A stretch of 64,000 nucleotides of DNA from Pseudomonas sp. RIT-562 (GTDB lineage: Bacteria > Pseudomonadota > Gammaproteobacteria > Pseudomonadales > Pseudomonadaceae): assembly GCF_026241895.1 (NCBI RefSeq), contig NZ_JAPJIV010000001.1:124001-188000 (forward strand). The letters are read 5' to 3'. The notes below the pieces were generated by a model. It saw only the letters and a list, made by a program, of their open reading frames with translations. It was not told the origin of the DNA and did no database searches. The position numbers and the translations under genes are program-made. Shown in pieces: positions 1-9,300 of this stretch. Within the stretch, counting starts at the first letter, position 1. Every line of letters starts with the position of its first letter.

Positions 1-2
1 AC

Positions 3-623
3 TCGTTGACCGGGCATTATCATTTGGGGAAAGGGTATCGGCAGTTCAATCCGGTTTTGATGCGGTTTCACAGTCCGGATAGTTGGAGTCCGTTTGGAGA
101 GGGCGGGTTGAATGCGTATGCTTATGGCGGAGGTGACCCGAGGAATAGTGAAGATCCAACGGGGCATGTTGCGGTGCTTTACAAATGGTTGCACGTAGCA
201 TCACAGTTATTTCCGCCAGCTCCACCTTTGCCACCGAGAAAGCCACCGCCTTTACTACCAAGAGCACCCCGCCTCCCTATTTCGTCAAAGGCTGTTCTTC
301 CACCTCCTCCTGCCTTGCCTCCTCGCGGTACTCCACAGCAGTCAATCAAACCTAAAAAATATGTGCCCACCCTTCCTAAGGGTAGCTTTCTGACTTCCGA
401 AGAGACATTGGTCATACCTTCAAACAACAATCCAGATCATGCTTGGTTCATACCAGTATCAGAAACCGAACAGTCTGTAGAGCAACTCATAAAACAAGGG
501 GCAGCACCTCCCCCGAAAATCATAAAAGGAAAGGCAACACCTCCCCCAGTTACCGGAGGCCCAAACATCAATTATGCTTTCGAACCCGATGATGCACCCA
601 ACTCCCGGATTCGCCGGTCATAG
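3..623 (+). CDS. Rhs protein, C-terminal part (cut by the window edge)
   Basis: This is the 3' end of an Rhs-family gene whose start lies outside the window. The first 50 or so residues are the end of the Rhs-associated core (YHLGKGYRQFNP, LMRFHSPDSWSPFGEGG, then GGDPRNSEDPTG), which closes the Rhs shell and marks the boundary with the variable C-terminal tip. After DPTG come about 150 residues that are extremely proline-rich (runs such as PPAPPLPPRKPPP and PPPPALPP) and end in an acidic then basic tail. In Rhs families this tip is often a toxin; I recognise no toxin fold here and see no obvious immunity gene immediately downstream, since the next gene is on the other strand. Family call is solid, function of the tip unknown. 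Confidence 0.85.
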   Translation, partial: SLTGHYHLGKGYRQFNPVLMRFHSPDSWSPFGEGGLNAYAYGGGDPRNSEDPTGHVAVLYKWLHVASQLFPPAPPLPPRKPPPLLPRAPRLPISSKAVLPPPPALPPRGTPQQSIKPKKYVPTLPKGSFLTSEETLVIPSNNNPDHAWFIPVSETEQSVEQLIKQGAAPPPKIIKGKATPPPVTGGPNINYAFEPDDAPNSRIRRS

Positions 624-648
624 AGCCGCGGGGCACGAAACACCCGAA

Positions 649-1155
649 TTAACAATCCGGCTTATCCGCCGTAAAGCGCCGAGCCGGATTCACCGCCGCT
701 CCAAACTCTCGCAGCGCCTTCGCCCCTATCAACAACGGATAATTAAAACTGCTGCGATCCGTCAGATTGACTTCGACCGTACGCTTAACGTTACCCAGGC
801 ACAGTTCAAGGTCAACCACCGGCCGCTTGGACGGCGCGGCCGATTCTTCATCATCCGCATCCTCTTCCGAGCGGGTCTTGATCTTGCTGATCCGCGCGAC
901 CTTGTGTTCATAGACCTTATTGCTCGCATCCTTGGTCGCCAGGCGGAAACGCACCCACTCATCACCATCTCGGGTAAAGGTTTCGATGTCTTTGGCCGAC
1001 AGTGACGCGGTCAGGGCGCCGGTGTCCATCTTGGCCTTGAGCACTTCGCCGCCGATTTCCGGTAGCGCGATGTATTCGTAGCGACCGTACAGGGTCGGTT
1101 CGGCGGCCATGATTGGCAGGGCCACAAGGGACAGCAGTGCTAGGAGGGCTTTCAA
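649..1155 (-). CDS. Retropepsin-like aspartic protease / Zn_protease (PF05618) family, exported
   Basis: A 168-residue protein with an N-terminal signal peptide (MKALLALLSLVALPIMAAEP) followed by a single domain of the family once named ATP-dependent zinc protease and now seen as retropepsin-like. The family signature MDTGA is at residues 43-47, where the Asp would be catalytic; the hydrophobic-Gly strand typical of the fold is seen in the C-terminal part (LIGAKALREFG). An acidic linker (EEDADDEESAA) separates the halves. The start is a TTG: an in-frame stop sits directly before it, a CCAGGAC-type ribosome site lies about nine bases upstream, and starting later would delete the signal peptide. 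Probably periplasmic. Substrate unknown. Confidence 0.8.
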   Translation of the reverse strand: MKALLALLSLVALPIMAAEPTLYGRYEYIALPEIGGEVLKAKMDTGALTASLSAKDIETFTRDGDEWVRFRLATKDASNKVYEHKVARISKIKTRSEEDADDEESAAPSKRPVVDLELCLGNVKRTVEVNLTDRSSFNYPLLIGAKALREFGAAVNPARRFTADKPDC

Positions 1156-1228
1156 TTAGTGGGCGTCCTGGAAATGTGGATTGCGCAATTTTAGACCGCC
1201 AGTTGTGAATTCGTTCGGTCTTGAGATT

Positions 1229-1256
1229 TTTCGCGAGCAGGCTCGCTCCTACAGGG
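1229..1256. repeat. Single REP element
   Basis: One copy of the 'cgcgagcaggctcgctcctac' type REP sequence without an inverted partner, in the gap between the protease gene and the acyltransferase gene. Elsewhere in the window the same sequence occurs as inverted pairs. Confidence 0.7.
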
Positions 1257-1350
1257 TCGCGCGTCGTGATGCCTGCAGAAGTGAAACCGATTTGGCCTCT
1301 CGCCCGAAGCTGCTTATCATGACGCGCCCAAATGATTTCAAGAGTTACTT

Positions 1351-2238
1351 ATGCGCCGCCTGCTCACCGGCTGTTTCGTTACCTTCCTGCTGTTGCTCAA
1401 CACCTTGGTTCTGTTTGGGCCGCTGATGGTGTTTGCCTTGCTCAAGCTGGTGCTCCCAGGTCGCCCGCGCGACCTTGCCTCCCTGGCGGTGATGTGGATT
1501 GCCGAGACCTGGGCGGAAGTCGACAAGCTGATTTTCCGCCTATGCATCCCCACTCAGTGGGACATCCGTGGCGGCGATGAGCTGCGCACCGATACGTCCT
1601 ACCTGGTGATCAGCAACCATCAATCCTGGGTCGATATCCCAGCGCTGATCCAGACCCTGAACCGGCGCACGCCGTTCTTCAAATTTTTCCTCAAGAAAGA
1701 ACTGATCTGGGTGCCGTTCCTGGGCCTGGCGTGGTGGGCGCTGGATTACCCGTTCATGAAGCGCTACAGCAAAGCCTTCCTGGCGAAGAACCCGGAGCTT
1801 GCCGGCGAGGACCTGAAAATCACCAAGGCTGCCTGCGAACTGTTCAAGCGCCAGCCGGTGACCGTGGTCAATTATCTGGAAGGCACCCGGTTCACTGCCG
1901 CGAAAAGCGCCCAACAGCAATCACCTTTCACCCATCTGCTCAAACCCAAGGCCGGCGGCGTGGCGTTTGTGCTGGCGGCGATGGGAGAGCAACTGGATGC
2001 GATTCTCGACGTGACGGTGGTGTATCCGCAGCGGAAAATTCCGGGATTCTGGGATCTGATCAGTGGCAACGTGCCGAGGGTCATCGTTGACATCAAGACT
2101 CGTGAACTCGAACCCGCGCTGTGGCAAGGGGATTACGAGAACGATCCGGTGTTTCGCGTAAAAGTCCAGAACTGGGTCAACCAGCTCTGGATCGAGAAGG
2201 ACCAGCGCATCGACGCCTTGCGCGCCGGGCGCCGTTGA
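1351..2238 (+). CDS. 1-acyl-glycerol-3-phosphate acyltransferase-like (PlsC family, YihG-like)
   Basis: A 295-residue membrane-anchored acyltransferase. Residues 8-35 form a hydrophobic anchor; the PlsC catalytic motif is NHQSWVD at 89-95 (the usual NHxxxxD box) and the substrate-binding EGTR box is at 177-180. Length and N-terminal layout resemble E. coli YihG rather than the core PlsC, so the likely reaction is acyl transfer onto a lysophospholipid, but the exact acceptor cannot be read from sequence. The gene is monocistronic and converges on the DUF2780 gene, with the two stop codons only one base apart. No terminator hairpin separates them. Confidence 0.85.
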   Translation: MRRLLTGCFVTFLLLLNTLVLFGPLMVFALLKLVLPGRPRDLASLAVMWIAETWAEVDKLIFRLCIPTQWDIRGGDELRTDTSYLVISNHQSWVDIPALIQTLNRRTPFFKFFLKKELIWVPFLGLAWWALDYPFMKRYSKAFLAKNPELAGEDLKITKAACELFKRQPVTVVNYLEGTRFTAAKSAQQQSPFTHLLKPKAGGVAFVLAAMGEQLDAILDVTVVYPQRKIPGFWDLISGNVPRVIVDIKTRELEPALWQGDYENDPVFRVKVQNWVNQLWIEKDQRIDALRAGRR

Positions 2239-2239
2239 A

Positions 2240-2794
2240 TCAGCTACCGGTACCGGCGCCCCAGATTCCGCCCAGGCTTTGCAACAGCGTGCCGCCAACG
2301 CCCTGTTGACCGAGGTATTGCAGGATCACCGGGGCAAACTGGCCGATCATGCCGGTGTCCATGCCCAGTGCGCTGAACGCATTGTTAAGGTCGGTAGTGT
2401 CCTTGACGTTGCCCAGGGCATTGTCCAGCCCTGCAGCCTTGCCGTTGGAACCGAGCAAACCCGCCAGCGCGCCCAACTCGCCACCGCCGGACAACTTGTC
2501 GATCCCCGGTACGCTTTTGGCCAGTTCGGAATAATCGGTCGAGCTCAGCTGATTCTTCGCCAGGCCCAGCATCGCCCCGGTGCCGCCAACGGCTTGCTGT
2601 GGCGTCACGTTTAACTGGCTAAGCGCACTGAGCAGGCCCGCCGTTTCGGAGGTAGGCGCTGCAGCAGCAGCCTTGTCCCCACCCTGCATTCCGGAGATGG
2701 CATTAGCCGCATCGTTCAGGTTGAACTGAGCGAAGACCGGGCTGGCCGCCAGACTCATCAGCGACGCCAGTACAAAACCATGTGTAATCTTCAT
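2240..2794 (-). CDS. DUF2780 (VcgC/VcgE) family exported protein
   Basis: A 184-residue protein starting MKITHGFVLASLMSLAASPVFAQ, a clear signal peptide with a cleavage site after AFAQ-like sequence. The start at 2794 is chosen because an AGAGGA ribosome site sits just upstream; the longer reading to 2920 has no such site and would bury the signal peptide. The mature protein is low-complexity and rich in Ala, Gly, Leu and Ser, with the DUF2780 layout of short helices. Function of the family is not known to me. It lies tail to tail with the acyltransferase gene. Confidence 0.75.
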   Translation of the reverse strand: MKITHGFVLASLMSLAASPVFAQFNLNDAANAISGMQGGDKAAAAAPTSETAGLLSALSQLNVTPQQAVGGTGAMLGLAKNQLSSTDYSELAKSVPGIDKLSGGGELGALAGLLGSNGKAAGLDNALGNVKDTTDLNNAFSALGMDTGMIGQFAPVILQYLGQQGVGGTLLQSLGGIWGAGTGS

Positions 2795-2850
2795 CCAGAC
2801 ATCCTCTTGTGCCATGAAAACGCCCGACTTACAGGCGCAAAGCTGCCGAT

Positions 2851-2971
2851 TTGACCGGGTACGAGCGGGCATGTTCCTCAAGCTGACGCCAATTTTCAAC
2901 CCGCTCGTCGCTATGACCACCGCCCGCAGTTGGAGTACGTTTGGGGAGGTGGGTTGAATGCTTATGCGTAT
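2851..2971 (+). pseudogene. Decayed remnant of an rhs core
   Basis: A non-coding stretch whose last 43 bases (2928-2970) match bases 81-124 of the Rhs gene at the left edge almost base for base (SWSxFGE..GLNAYAY), with one base missing so that the frame meets a stop. Upstream, a shifted frame gives FNP and the start TTGACCGGG matches the Rhs LTG. This reads as the broken end of a former rhs gene. Frameshifts and stops make it non-functional. Confidence 0.65.
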
Positions 2972-3055
2972 TTAATGCGCACATTCAACCTATATCTACA
3001 AAACGGTCTGCTCAGCCGGTACCCCAGAAAGAGACGTAAGTCCCTATAAATGAAT

Positions 3056-3086
3056 AAAAAAACGGCGACCCTAAGGTCGCCGTTTT
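3056..3086 (-). terminator. Rho-independent terminator of fdhA
   Basis: A perfect 12-bp stem (aaaacggcgacc / ggtcgccgtttt) with a CTAA loop. Read on the minus strand it is followed by a T run, and it lies 16 bases beyond the fdhA stop, so it ends the minus-strand unit. Confidence 0.9.
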
Positions 3087-3101
3087 GTGTTGCCTGAACC
3101 C

Positions 3102-4301
3102 TTACGCCGCACTAAACAACTTATGCGGATCAATCACAAACTTCTTCGGCACACCCGCATCGAACTCGCCATACCCTTGCTGAGCCTGATCCAGGCTGAT
3201 CACCTGCACACCCACCACTTCAGCGATGTTGATGCGGTCCCACATGATCGCCTGCATCAGCTGGCGGTTGTACTTCATGACCGGGGTCTGGCCGGTGTGG
3301 AAGCTGTGGGATTTCGCCCAGCCCAAACCAAAGCGGATGCTCAGGCTGCCCATTTTCGCCGCAGCGTCGACCGCGCCCGGGTCTTCGGTGACGTAGAGGC
3401 CAGGGATACCGATCTTGCCGGCCACACGTACCACGCCCATCAGCGAGTTGAGCACGGTGGCCGGCGCTTCGTGTTTCACCCCGTCATGACCATGACCGCG
3501 GGCTTCGAAGCCAACGGCGTCGACTGCGCAGTCCACTTCGGGCTCGCCCAGTAGTGCGGCGATCTGTTCGTGCAGTGGAGTATCGAGGGACAGGTCGGCG
3601 ATTTCGAAGCCTTGGGCCTTGGCATGGGCCAGGCGCACAGTGTTGACGTCACCGATGATGACTACCGCAGCGCCCAGCAGACGAGCGGAAGCTGCGGCGG
3701 CCAAGCCAACCGGGCCCGCACCCGCGATGTACACGGTGCTGCCTGGGCCGACGCCGGCAGTCACTGCGCCGTGGTAGCCGGTTGGCAGGATGTCGGAGAG
3801 GCAGGTCAGGTCACGGATTTTTTCCATGGCGCGATCGCGGTCCGGCAGTTTCAGCAGGTTGAAGTCGGCGTACGGGACCATGGCGTATTCGGCCTGGCCG
3901 CCGGTCCAGTCGCCCATGTCGACGTAACCATAAGCGCCGCCTGGGCGCGCCGGGTTGACGCTGAGGCAGACGCCGGTGTGCATTTCCTTGCAGGAACGGC
4001 AGCGCCCGCAAGCCACGTTGAACGGGACGGACACCAGGTCGCCGATCTGCAGGTTCTCGACGTCGCTGCCCTTCTCGATTACTTCACCGGTAATTTCGTG
4101 ACCCAGCACCAGGCCGGTTTGCGCAGTGGTACGGCCGCGCACCATGTGCTGGTCGGACCCGCAGATGTTGGTGGAAACCACGCGCAGGATGACAGCGTGG
4201 TTGATCTTCCTGCCGCGCGGGTCCTGCATTTTCGGATATTCAATACTCTGTACTTCGACCTTGCCAGCGCCGAGATACACCACACCACGATTGCCAGACA
4301 T
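3102..4301 (-). CDS. fdhA: Glutathione-independent formaldehyde dehydrogenase
   Basis: A 399-residue zinc-dependent medium-chain dehydrogenase matching the P. putida formaldehyde dismutase/dehydrogenase length. It oxidises formaldehyde to formate with tightly bound NAD and needs no glutathione. Catalytic zinc ligands are visible at Cys47 (NICGSD), His68 (GHE) and Asp169; the structural zinc site is Cys97, Cys100, Cys103, Cys111; the NAD-binding motif GAGPVG is at 193-198. Formaldehyde is released by demethylation of glycine betaine, dimethylglycine and sarcosine, so its place beside purU and the sox genes fits a detoxification role. It is last in the minus-strand unit and is followed by a terminator. 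Confidence 0.95.
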   Translation of the reverse strand: MSGNRGVVYLGAGKVEVQSIEYPKMQDPRGRKINHAVILRVVSTNICGSDQHMVRGRTTAQTGLVLGHEITGEVIEKGSDVENLQIGDLVSVPFNVACGRCRSCKEMHTGVCLSVNPARPGGAYGYVDMGDWTGGQAEYAMVPYADFNLLKLPDRDRAMEKIRDLTCLSDILPTGYHGAVTAGVGPGSTVYIAGAGPVGLAAAASARLLGAAVVIIGDVNTVRLAHAKAQGFEIADLSLDTPLHEQIAALLGEPEVDCAVDAVGFEARGHGHDGVKHEAPATVLNSLMGVVRVAGKIGIPGLYVTEDPGAVDAAAKMGSLSIRFGLGWAKSHSFHTGQTPVMKYNRQLMQAIMWDRINIAEVVGVQVISLDQAQQGYGEFDAGVPKKFVIDPHKLFSAA

Positions 4302-4410
4302 GCTTTCACCTCGCTGTTGTTTTTATGTAGCACTCGCGTCGCCATGGAGCGGCGGCGCGTTGATTGCTCGGGTTATTGCTTGTGTGTCTTGTGTTGTTCG
4401 TTTTGGCCCC

Positions 4411-4503
4411 TTCGCGAGCAAGCCCGCTCCCACAGGGTTTTTGCGGTGTACTGGGATTTGTGTACGGCACAATTCCCATGTGGGAGCGGGCTTGCTCGCG
4501 AAG
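4411..4503. repeat. REP pair (cgcgagcaagcccgctccc type)
   Basis: Two inverted copies of the same REP sequence separated by about 45 bases in the gap between purU and fdhA. It can fold into a long hairpin and may reduce read-through from purU. Confidence 0.85.
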
Positions 4504-4508
4504 GCGAT

Positions 4509-5366
4509 CTAAAGGACGACGGTTCTGTTTGCATTGAGGAAAACCCGCCGCTCAATGTGATAACCAACCGCCCGCGCCAGCGTCAGCCCTTCGATATCCC
4601 GCCCCTTGGCGATCAGGTCTTCCGGGTAATGGCTGTGGTCCACCGCCTCCACTCCCTGGGCAATGATCGGACCTTCGTCGAGGTCGTTGTTGATGTAGTG
4701 CGCCGTGGCACCGACCAGTTTCACGCCCTTGTTGTAGGCCTGGTGGTAGGGCTTGGCGCCTTTGAAACCGGGCAGCAGCGAGTGATGAATGTTGATCGCC
4801 TTGCCGTCGAGTTTGCGGCACAGCTCTGGCGATAAAACCTGCATATAGCGCGCAAGAATTACCAGTTCGGCACCGGACTCTTCGATCACCTGCCACACCT
4901 GGCGCTCTTGGGATGGCTTGTCATTCGGGTCGAGCGGAAAGTGGTAGTACGGAATCTGGTGCCAGTCGGCCAGCGGTTTGAGGTCGGGGTGGTTGGAGAC
5001 CACAGCTGCCACGTCCATCGACAATTGGCCGATGCGCTGGCGGTAGAGCAGGTCATTGAGGCAGTGATCAGCCTTGGAGACCATGATCACCACTTTCGGC
5101 CGATAGTTCGGCGCGGTCAGTTCGAAGAGCATGCCGAAGGCTTCACCGCGCTCCTGCAAGCCTGCGCGGAATGACTGTTCGTCAAAACCATCAGGCTGAC
5201 GGAATTCCACTCGGATGAAGAACCGCCCCGAGAGCCGATCGTCGAAGGAGTGGTGCTCGGTGACGTAGCAGCCCTGTTCGAATAGAAAGCGCGTCACCGC
5301 ATCCACGGTGCCGAGGACGCTTGGGCAGTCGGCGGTCAGAATCCATGTGTCTGGGGCGCGGCTCAT
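4509..5366 (-). CDS. purU: Formyltetrahydrofolate deformylase
   Basis: A 285-residue enzyme that hydrolyses 10-formyl-THF to formate and THF. Residues 5-85 form an ACT-like regulatory domain (ILTADCPSVLGTVDAVTRFL); the rest is a formyltransferase fold with the active-site stretch NIHHSLLPGFKGAKPYH and the Asp in NDLDEGP. Ribosome site AGGAG is ten bases before the start. In this setting sarcosine oxidase makes 5,10-methylene-THF; PurU would return excess one-carbon units as formate and recycle THF. It is flanked by REP pairs on both sides, which may partly separate it from soxG and fdhA, although all are on the minus strand. Confidence 0.95.
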   Translation of the reverse strand: MSRAPDTWILTADCPSVLGTVDAVTRFLFEQGCYVTEHHSFDDRLSGRFFIRVEFRQPDGFDEQSFRAGLQERGEAFGMLFELTAPNYRPKVVIMVSKADHCLNDLLYRQRIGQLSMDVAAVVSNHPDLKPLADWHQIPYYHFPLDPNDKPSQERQVWQVIEESGAELVILARYMQVLSPELCRKLDGKAINIHHSLLPGFKGAKPYHQAYNKGVKLVGATAHYINNDLDEGPIIAQGVEAVDHSHYPEDLIAKGRDIEGLTLARAVGYHIERRVFLNANRTVVL

Positions 5367-5400
5367 AGTGCGGTGACTCCTGATAAATCGGTAAACCTAC

Positions 5401-5503
5401 CTGTAGGAGCGAGCCTGCTCGCGATGGATGTCAACGATGACGCGTACTTCCTGATTTAACGCGTCGCGCTCAAGTTCATCGCGAGCAGGCTCGCTCCTAC
5501 AGG
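5401..5503. repeat. REP pair (gtaggagcgagcctgctcgcga type)
   Basis: Inverted REP doublet between soxG and purU, with a spacer of about 58 bases. Its core differs from the cgggcttgctcgcg type, so it belongs to a second REP class. Confidence 0.85.
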
Positions 5504-5515
5504 GTCAGGGGGTAA

Positions 5516-6148
5516 TCAAGCCTGGACGCTAAGGCCGTACTCGGCCGATGCATCCTGCAACCACAACCACCAGTAATCCGAGAAGCTGCGGCGGATCAGC
5601 AATTCCCAGGTGTCTTCGGCGGTGTGACGGATCACCAGTTGCGATTTGGCGAACACCGTCCCCACAGCCTTGCCCACCGGAAAACTGTTCGGGTGCACGT
5701 CGTAGCTGGTGGATTTCATCAATACCTGACGCACGTTCGGGCCGCTCAGTTCGAGGATCTGCTGCCCGCCGCTGACGTTGACGATCTGGATATGCAGATC
5801 GCCCAACGCCTCACGCAGTTTCTGTTCGGCGGCGAACTCTTCGCCGGTCGGTACGATCAGCAGCCACTCATCCGGGCCCATCCACTGCAGGCTAGTCTCG
5901 CCTTTGACAATCACGCTCAAGGCACCCGGTAATTCAATGCCGAGCGCCTTGTGCACACCTTCGGAAAACGCGGCATCGTGTCCATCGCCACGAATGGTCA
6001 GGTGGCCGAGGAGTTTCTTCTCACGCACGATCACGCCGGCGTTCTTGCGGCCTTTGCCCACGAGGCTGGCGAGGTCGGCATGATGCAGCGACGACTCGGC
6101 CTTGGCGCCGGTGGTTGGGCGTTGTTGGTAAACATTGGCTGCGGTCAT
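5516..6148 (-). CDS. soxG: Sarcosine oxidase subunit gamma
   Basis: A 210-residue subunit of heterotetrameric sarcosine oxidase, related to the GcvT-like folate-binding fold (GPDEWLLIVPTGEE, NVSGGQQILELSGPNVRQVL, RRSFSDYWWLWL). It carries no cofactor itself; in known structures it stabilises the complex. It follows soxA after a 160-base gap that holds a REP pair, and has its own AGGAA ribosome site. Typical length for the family. Confidence 0.95.
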   Translation of the reverse strand: MTAANVYQQRPTTGAKAESSLHHADLASLVGKGRKNAGVIVREKKLLGHLTIRGDGHDAAFSEGVHKALGIELPGALSVIVKGETSLQWMGPDEWLLIVPTGEEFAAEQKLREALGDLHIQIVNVSGGQQILELSGPNVRQVLMKSTSYDVHPNSFPVGKAVGTVFAKSQLVIRHTAEDTWELLIRRSFSDYWWLWLQDASAEYGLSVQA

Positions 6149-6201
6149 AAAGCACCTTTCCTGAATTCTGACTTGAGCCCTGTGTAAGCAGATCTACCGC
6201 T

Positions 6202-6268
6202 ATCGCGAGCAGGCTCACTCCTACAAGGGGTACGCGATCACCTGTAGGAGTGAGCCTGCTCGCGATGA
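6202..6268. repeat. REP pair (gtaggagtgagcctgctcgcga type)
   Basis: Tight inverted REP doublet with a short spacer, inside the soxA-soxG gap. Being within an operon it may tune the ratio of the two messages by folding in RNA. Confidence 0.85.
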
Positions 6269-6308
6269 AGTCACCACGGTGCAACTGCACTCCACAGGCT
6301 CCGAACCA

Positions 6309-9300
6309 TTAAATGTTCTGGCGATCACCCTTAGGATCGAAGAACACCGAAGAAACGATTTCCGCCTCGATCACGCTGCCATCCGCCAACGGCGCGAACA
6401 CTCGCTCGCCCATGCGGTTCAGACCGCCTTTCACCACGCCCATGGCAAACGAATAACCCAGGGAGTTGTGCGCATAGCTGGAGGTCACGTGCCCAACCAT
6501 GCTCATCGGAATCGCCTGCTTGGTGTTGAACACCAGCTGCGCGCCCTCTGGCAACCACTTGGTTGGATCAATCGGCTTGAGGCCAACCAGCTGCTTACGC
6601 TGATCGCGCACGCAGTCCTCGCGATTCATGCCGCGCCAGCCGATCCACGAGAACGGCTTGGTGCGACCGACACACCAGCCCATGTTCAAGTCATCCGGGG
6701 TCATCGAGCCGTCGGTGTCCTGGCCGACGATGATGAAGCCCTTCTCGGCCCGCAGGACGTGCATGGTTTCAGTGCCGTACGGTGTCAGGTTGTACTGCTT
6801 GCCAGCCTCGACAATTTTCTCCAGCACGCCCATCGCATAATCGGCCTGCACGTTGACTTCATACGACAGCTCACCGGTAAACGAAATCCGGAAAACCCGC
6901 GCCGGCACGCCGCCGACCAGGCCTTCTTTCCAGGTCATGAACGGGAAGGCTTCGTTGCTCAGATCGATGTCGGTGACCTGGCTGAGCAGCTTGCGGCTGT
7001 TCGGGCCGGACAAGGTCATGGTTGCCCAGTGGTCCGTCACGGAAGTGAAGTACACCTTCAGGTCTGGCCATTCGGTCTGCTGGTAAATCTCCAGCCACTG
7101 CAGGACCCGAGCGGCGCCGCCGGTGGTGGTGGTCATCACGAAATGGTTGTCGGCGAGGCAGGCAGTTACGCCGTCGTCGAAGACCATGCCGTCCTCTTTG
7201 CACATCAGGCCGTAACGCGCCTTGCCCACATCGAGCTTGGTCCAGGCGTTGGTGTAGATGCGGTTGAGGAACTCACGCGCGTCCGGGCCCTGGATGTCGA
7301 TCTTGCCCAGGGTCGAAGCGTCCAACAGACCGACGCTGTCGCGCACAGCCTTGCATTCGCGCTTCACGGCGGCGTGCAGGTCTTCACCGTTTTTCGGGAA
7401 ATACCATGGGCGTTTCCACTGGCCGACATCTTCAAATTCGGCACCATTTTTCACATGCCAGTGATGCAGTGCAGTGAAACGTACAGGTTCGAAGATGTGC
7501 CCACAGTGACGACCGGCCACGGCGCCAAAAGTCACTGGCGTGTAGTTCGGGCGGAACATCGTGGTGCCCATTTGCGGGATGGTCACGTTCAGCGAGCGGG
7601 CGGCAATCGCCAGGCCGTTGACGTTACCCAACTTGCCCTGATCGGTGCCGAAGCCCAGCGCGGTATAGCGCTTGACGTGCTCGACCGACTCAAAGCCTTC
7701 GCGGGTCGCCAGCTCGATGCCACCGGCGGTGACGTCATTCTGGAAGTCGACGAATTGCTTGGGCGCACGCGCCGAGTTCTTCTCGTGGGGCACCTGGAAC
7801 AGCGCCAGGGTTGGCTCTTCAAGGCGGCTAAGGGCTTTCGGCAAAGTACCTTCGACCACTCCAAAACCGGCTTCGCTGGCGGCACGCGCACCACCTTCGA
7901 AACCATCGGCGAGGGAATCACCGAGACCGTAGACGCCATTGATCCCGCCGACGCACACGCGCTTTTGCGGAGCTTCGCCCGGTACGAATCCGAGGATGTC
8001 TTCACGCCAGGTCGGCTTGCCACCCAGGTGCGAAGCCAGGTGTACCACCGGGCTGTAGCCACCGGAGCTGACGACCAGGTCGCAGTCCAGCCATTCGCCG
8101 GGACTGGTGACCTTGTGGCCTTTGACGTCGATCGCGGCAATGCGCGCACCCGTCACGCGCTTGGTGCCGCGAGCCTCGATCACGGCGCTGCCGGTGAGGA
8201 TGCGGATGCCTTTGGCACGTGCTTCTTCCACCAGCGCACCGCGGGGATTACTGCGCGCGTCAGCGATGGCCACCACTTGCAGGCTGGCATCGAGCCAATC
8301 CAGGGCCACGCGATAGGCGTGGTCGTTGTTGGTGCTCAGGACAAGTTTCTTGCCCGGCGCCACGCCGTAGCGACGCACATAAGTGGAGACAGCTCCGGCG
8401 AGCATGTTGCCCGGCACGTCGTTGTTGCCGTAGACCAGGGGCCGCTCGTGAGCGCCGGTCGCCAGCACCACGCGCTTGGCGCGGACGCGGTGAATGCGCT
8501 GACGCACCTGGCCAATCGGCGCGCGGTCGCCGAGGTGATCGGTCAGGCGCTCGTGAATGGTCAGGAAGTTATGGTCGTGGTAACCGTTGACCGTGGCGCG
8601 CGGCAACAACAGCACGTCCGGAGTGTTTTTCAGTTCGGCGATGACACCGGCGACCCACTCTGTGGCTGGCTTGCCGTCGAGGCTCTTGCGGGAGTCGAGC
8701 AGGCTTCCGCCGAACTCTTCCTGCTCATCGGCGAGGATCACCCGCGCACCGCTGCGTGCAGCGGCCAATGCAGCGGCCAGGCCTGCAGGGCCCGCGCCGA
8801 CGATCAGCACGTCGCAGTGCTGGTTCATGTAATCGTAGGTGTCCGGATCGTTCTCGGTCGGCGAGCGGCCAAGGCCGGCGGCTTTACGGATGTACTTCTC
8901 GTAAGTCATCCAGAACGATTGCGGGTACATGAAGGTTTTGTAGTAGAAGCCCGGCGGCATCAGCTTGCCGCCGACCTTGCCGAGAATCCCCATCATGTCG
9001 TTGTTCACGCTTGGCCAGCCGTTGGTGCTGGTCGCGACCAGACCCTGATACAGCGCCTGTTGCGTGGCGCGTACGTTGGGGATCTGCGTGGCTTCGGTGG
9101 CGCCGATCTGCAGCACTGCGTTCGGCTCTTCAGCGCCTGCGGCGAAGATGCCGCGCGGACGGGAGTACTTGAAGCTGCGGCCGATGATGTCCACGCCGTT
9201 GGCGATCAGGGCGGCGGCCAGGGAATCACCCTCGAAGCCCTTGTAGCTCTGGCCGTTGAACGTGAAGCTCAGCACTTTGTTGCGGTCGATCCGTCCGCCA

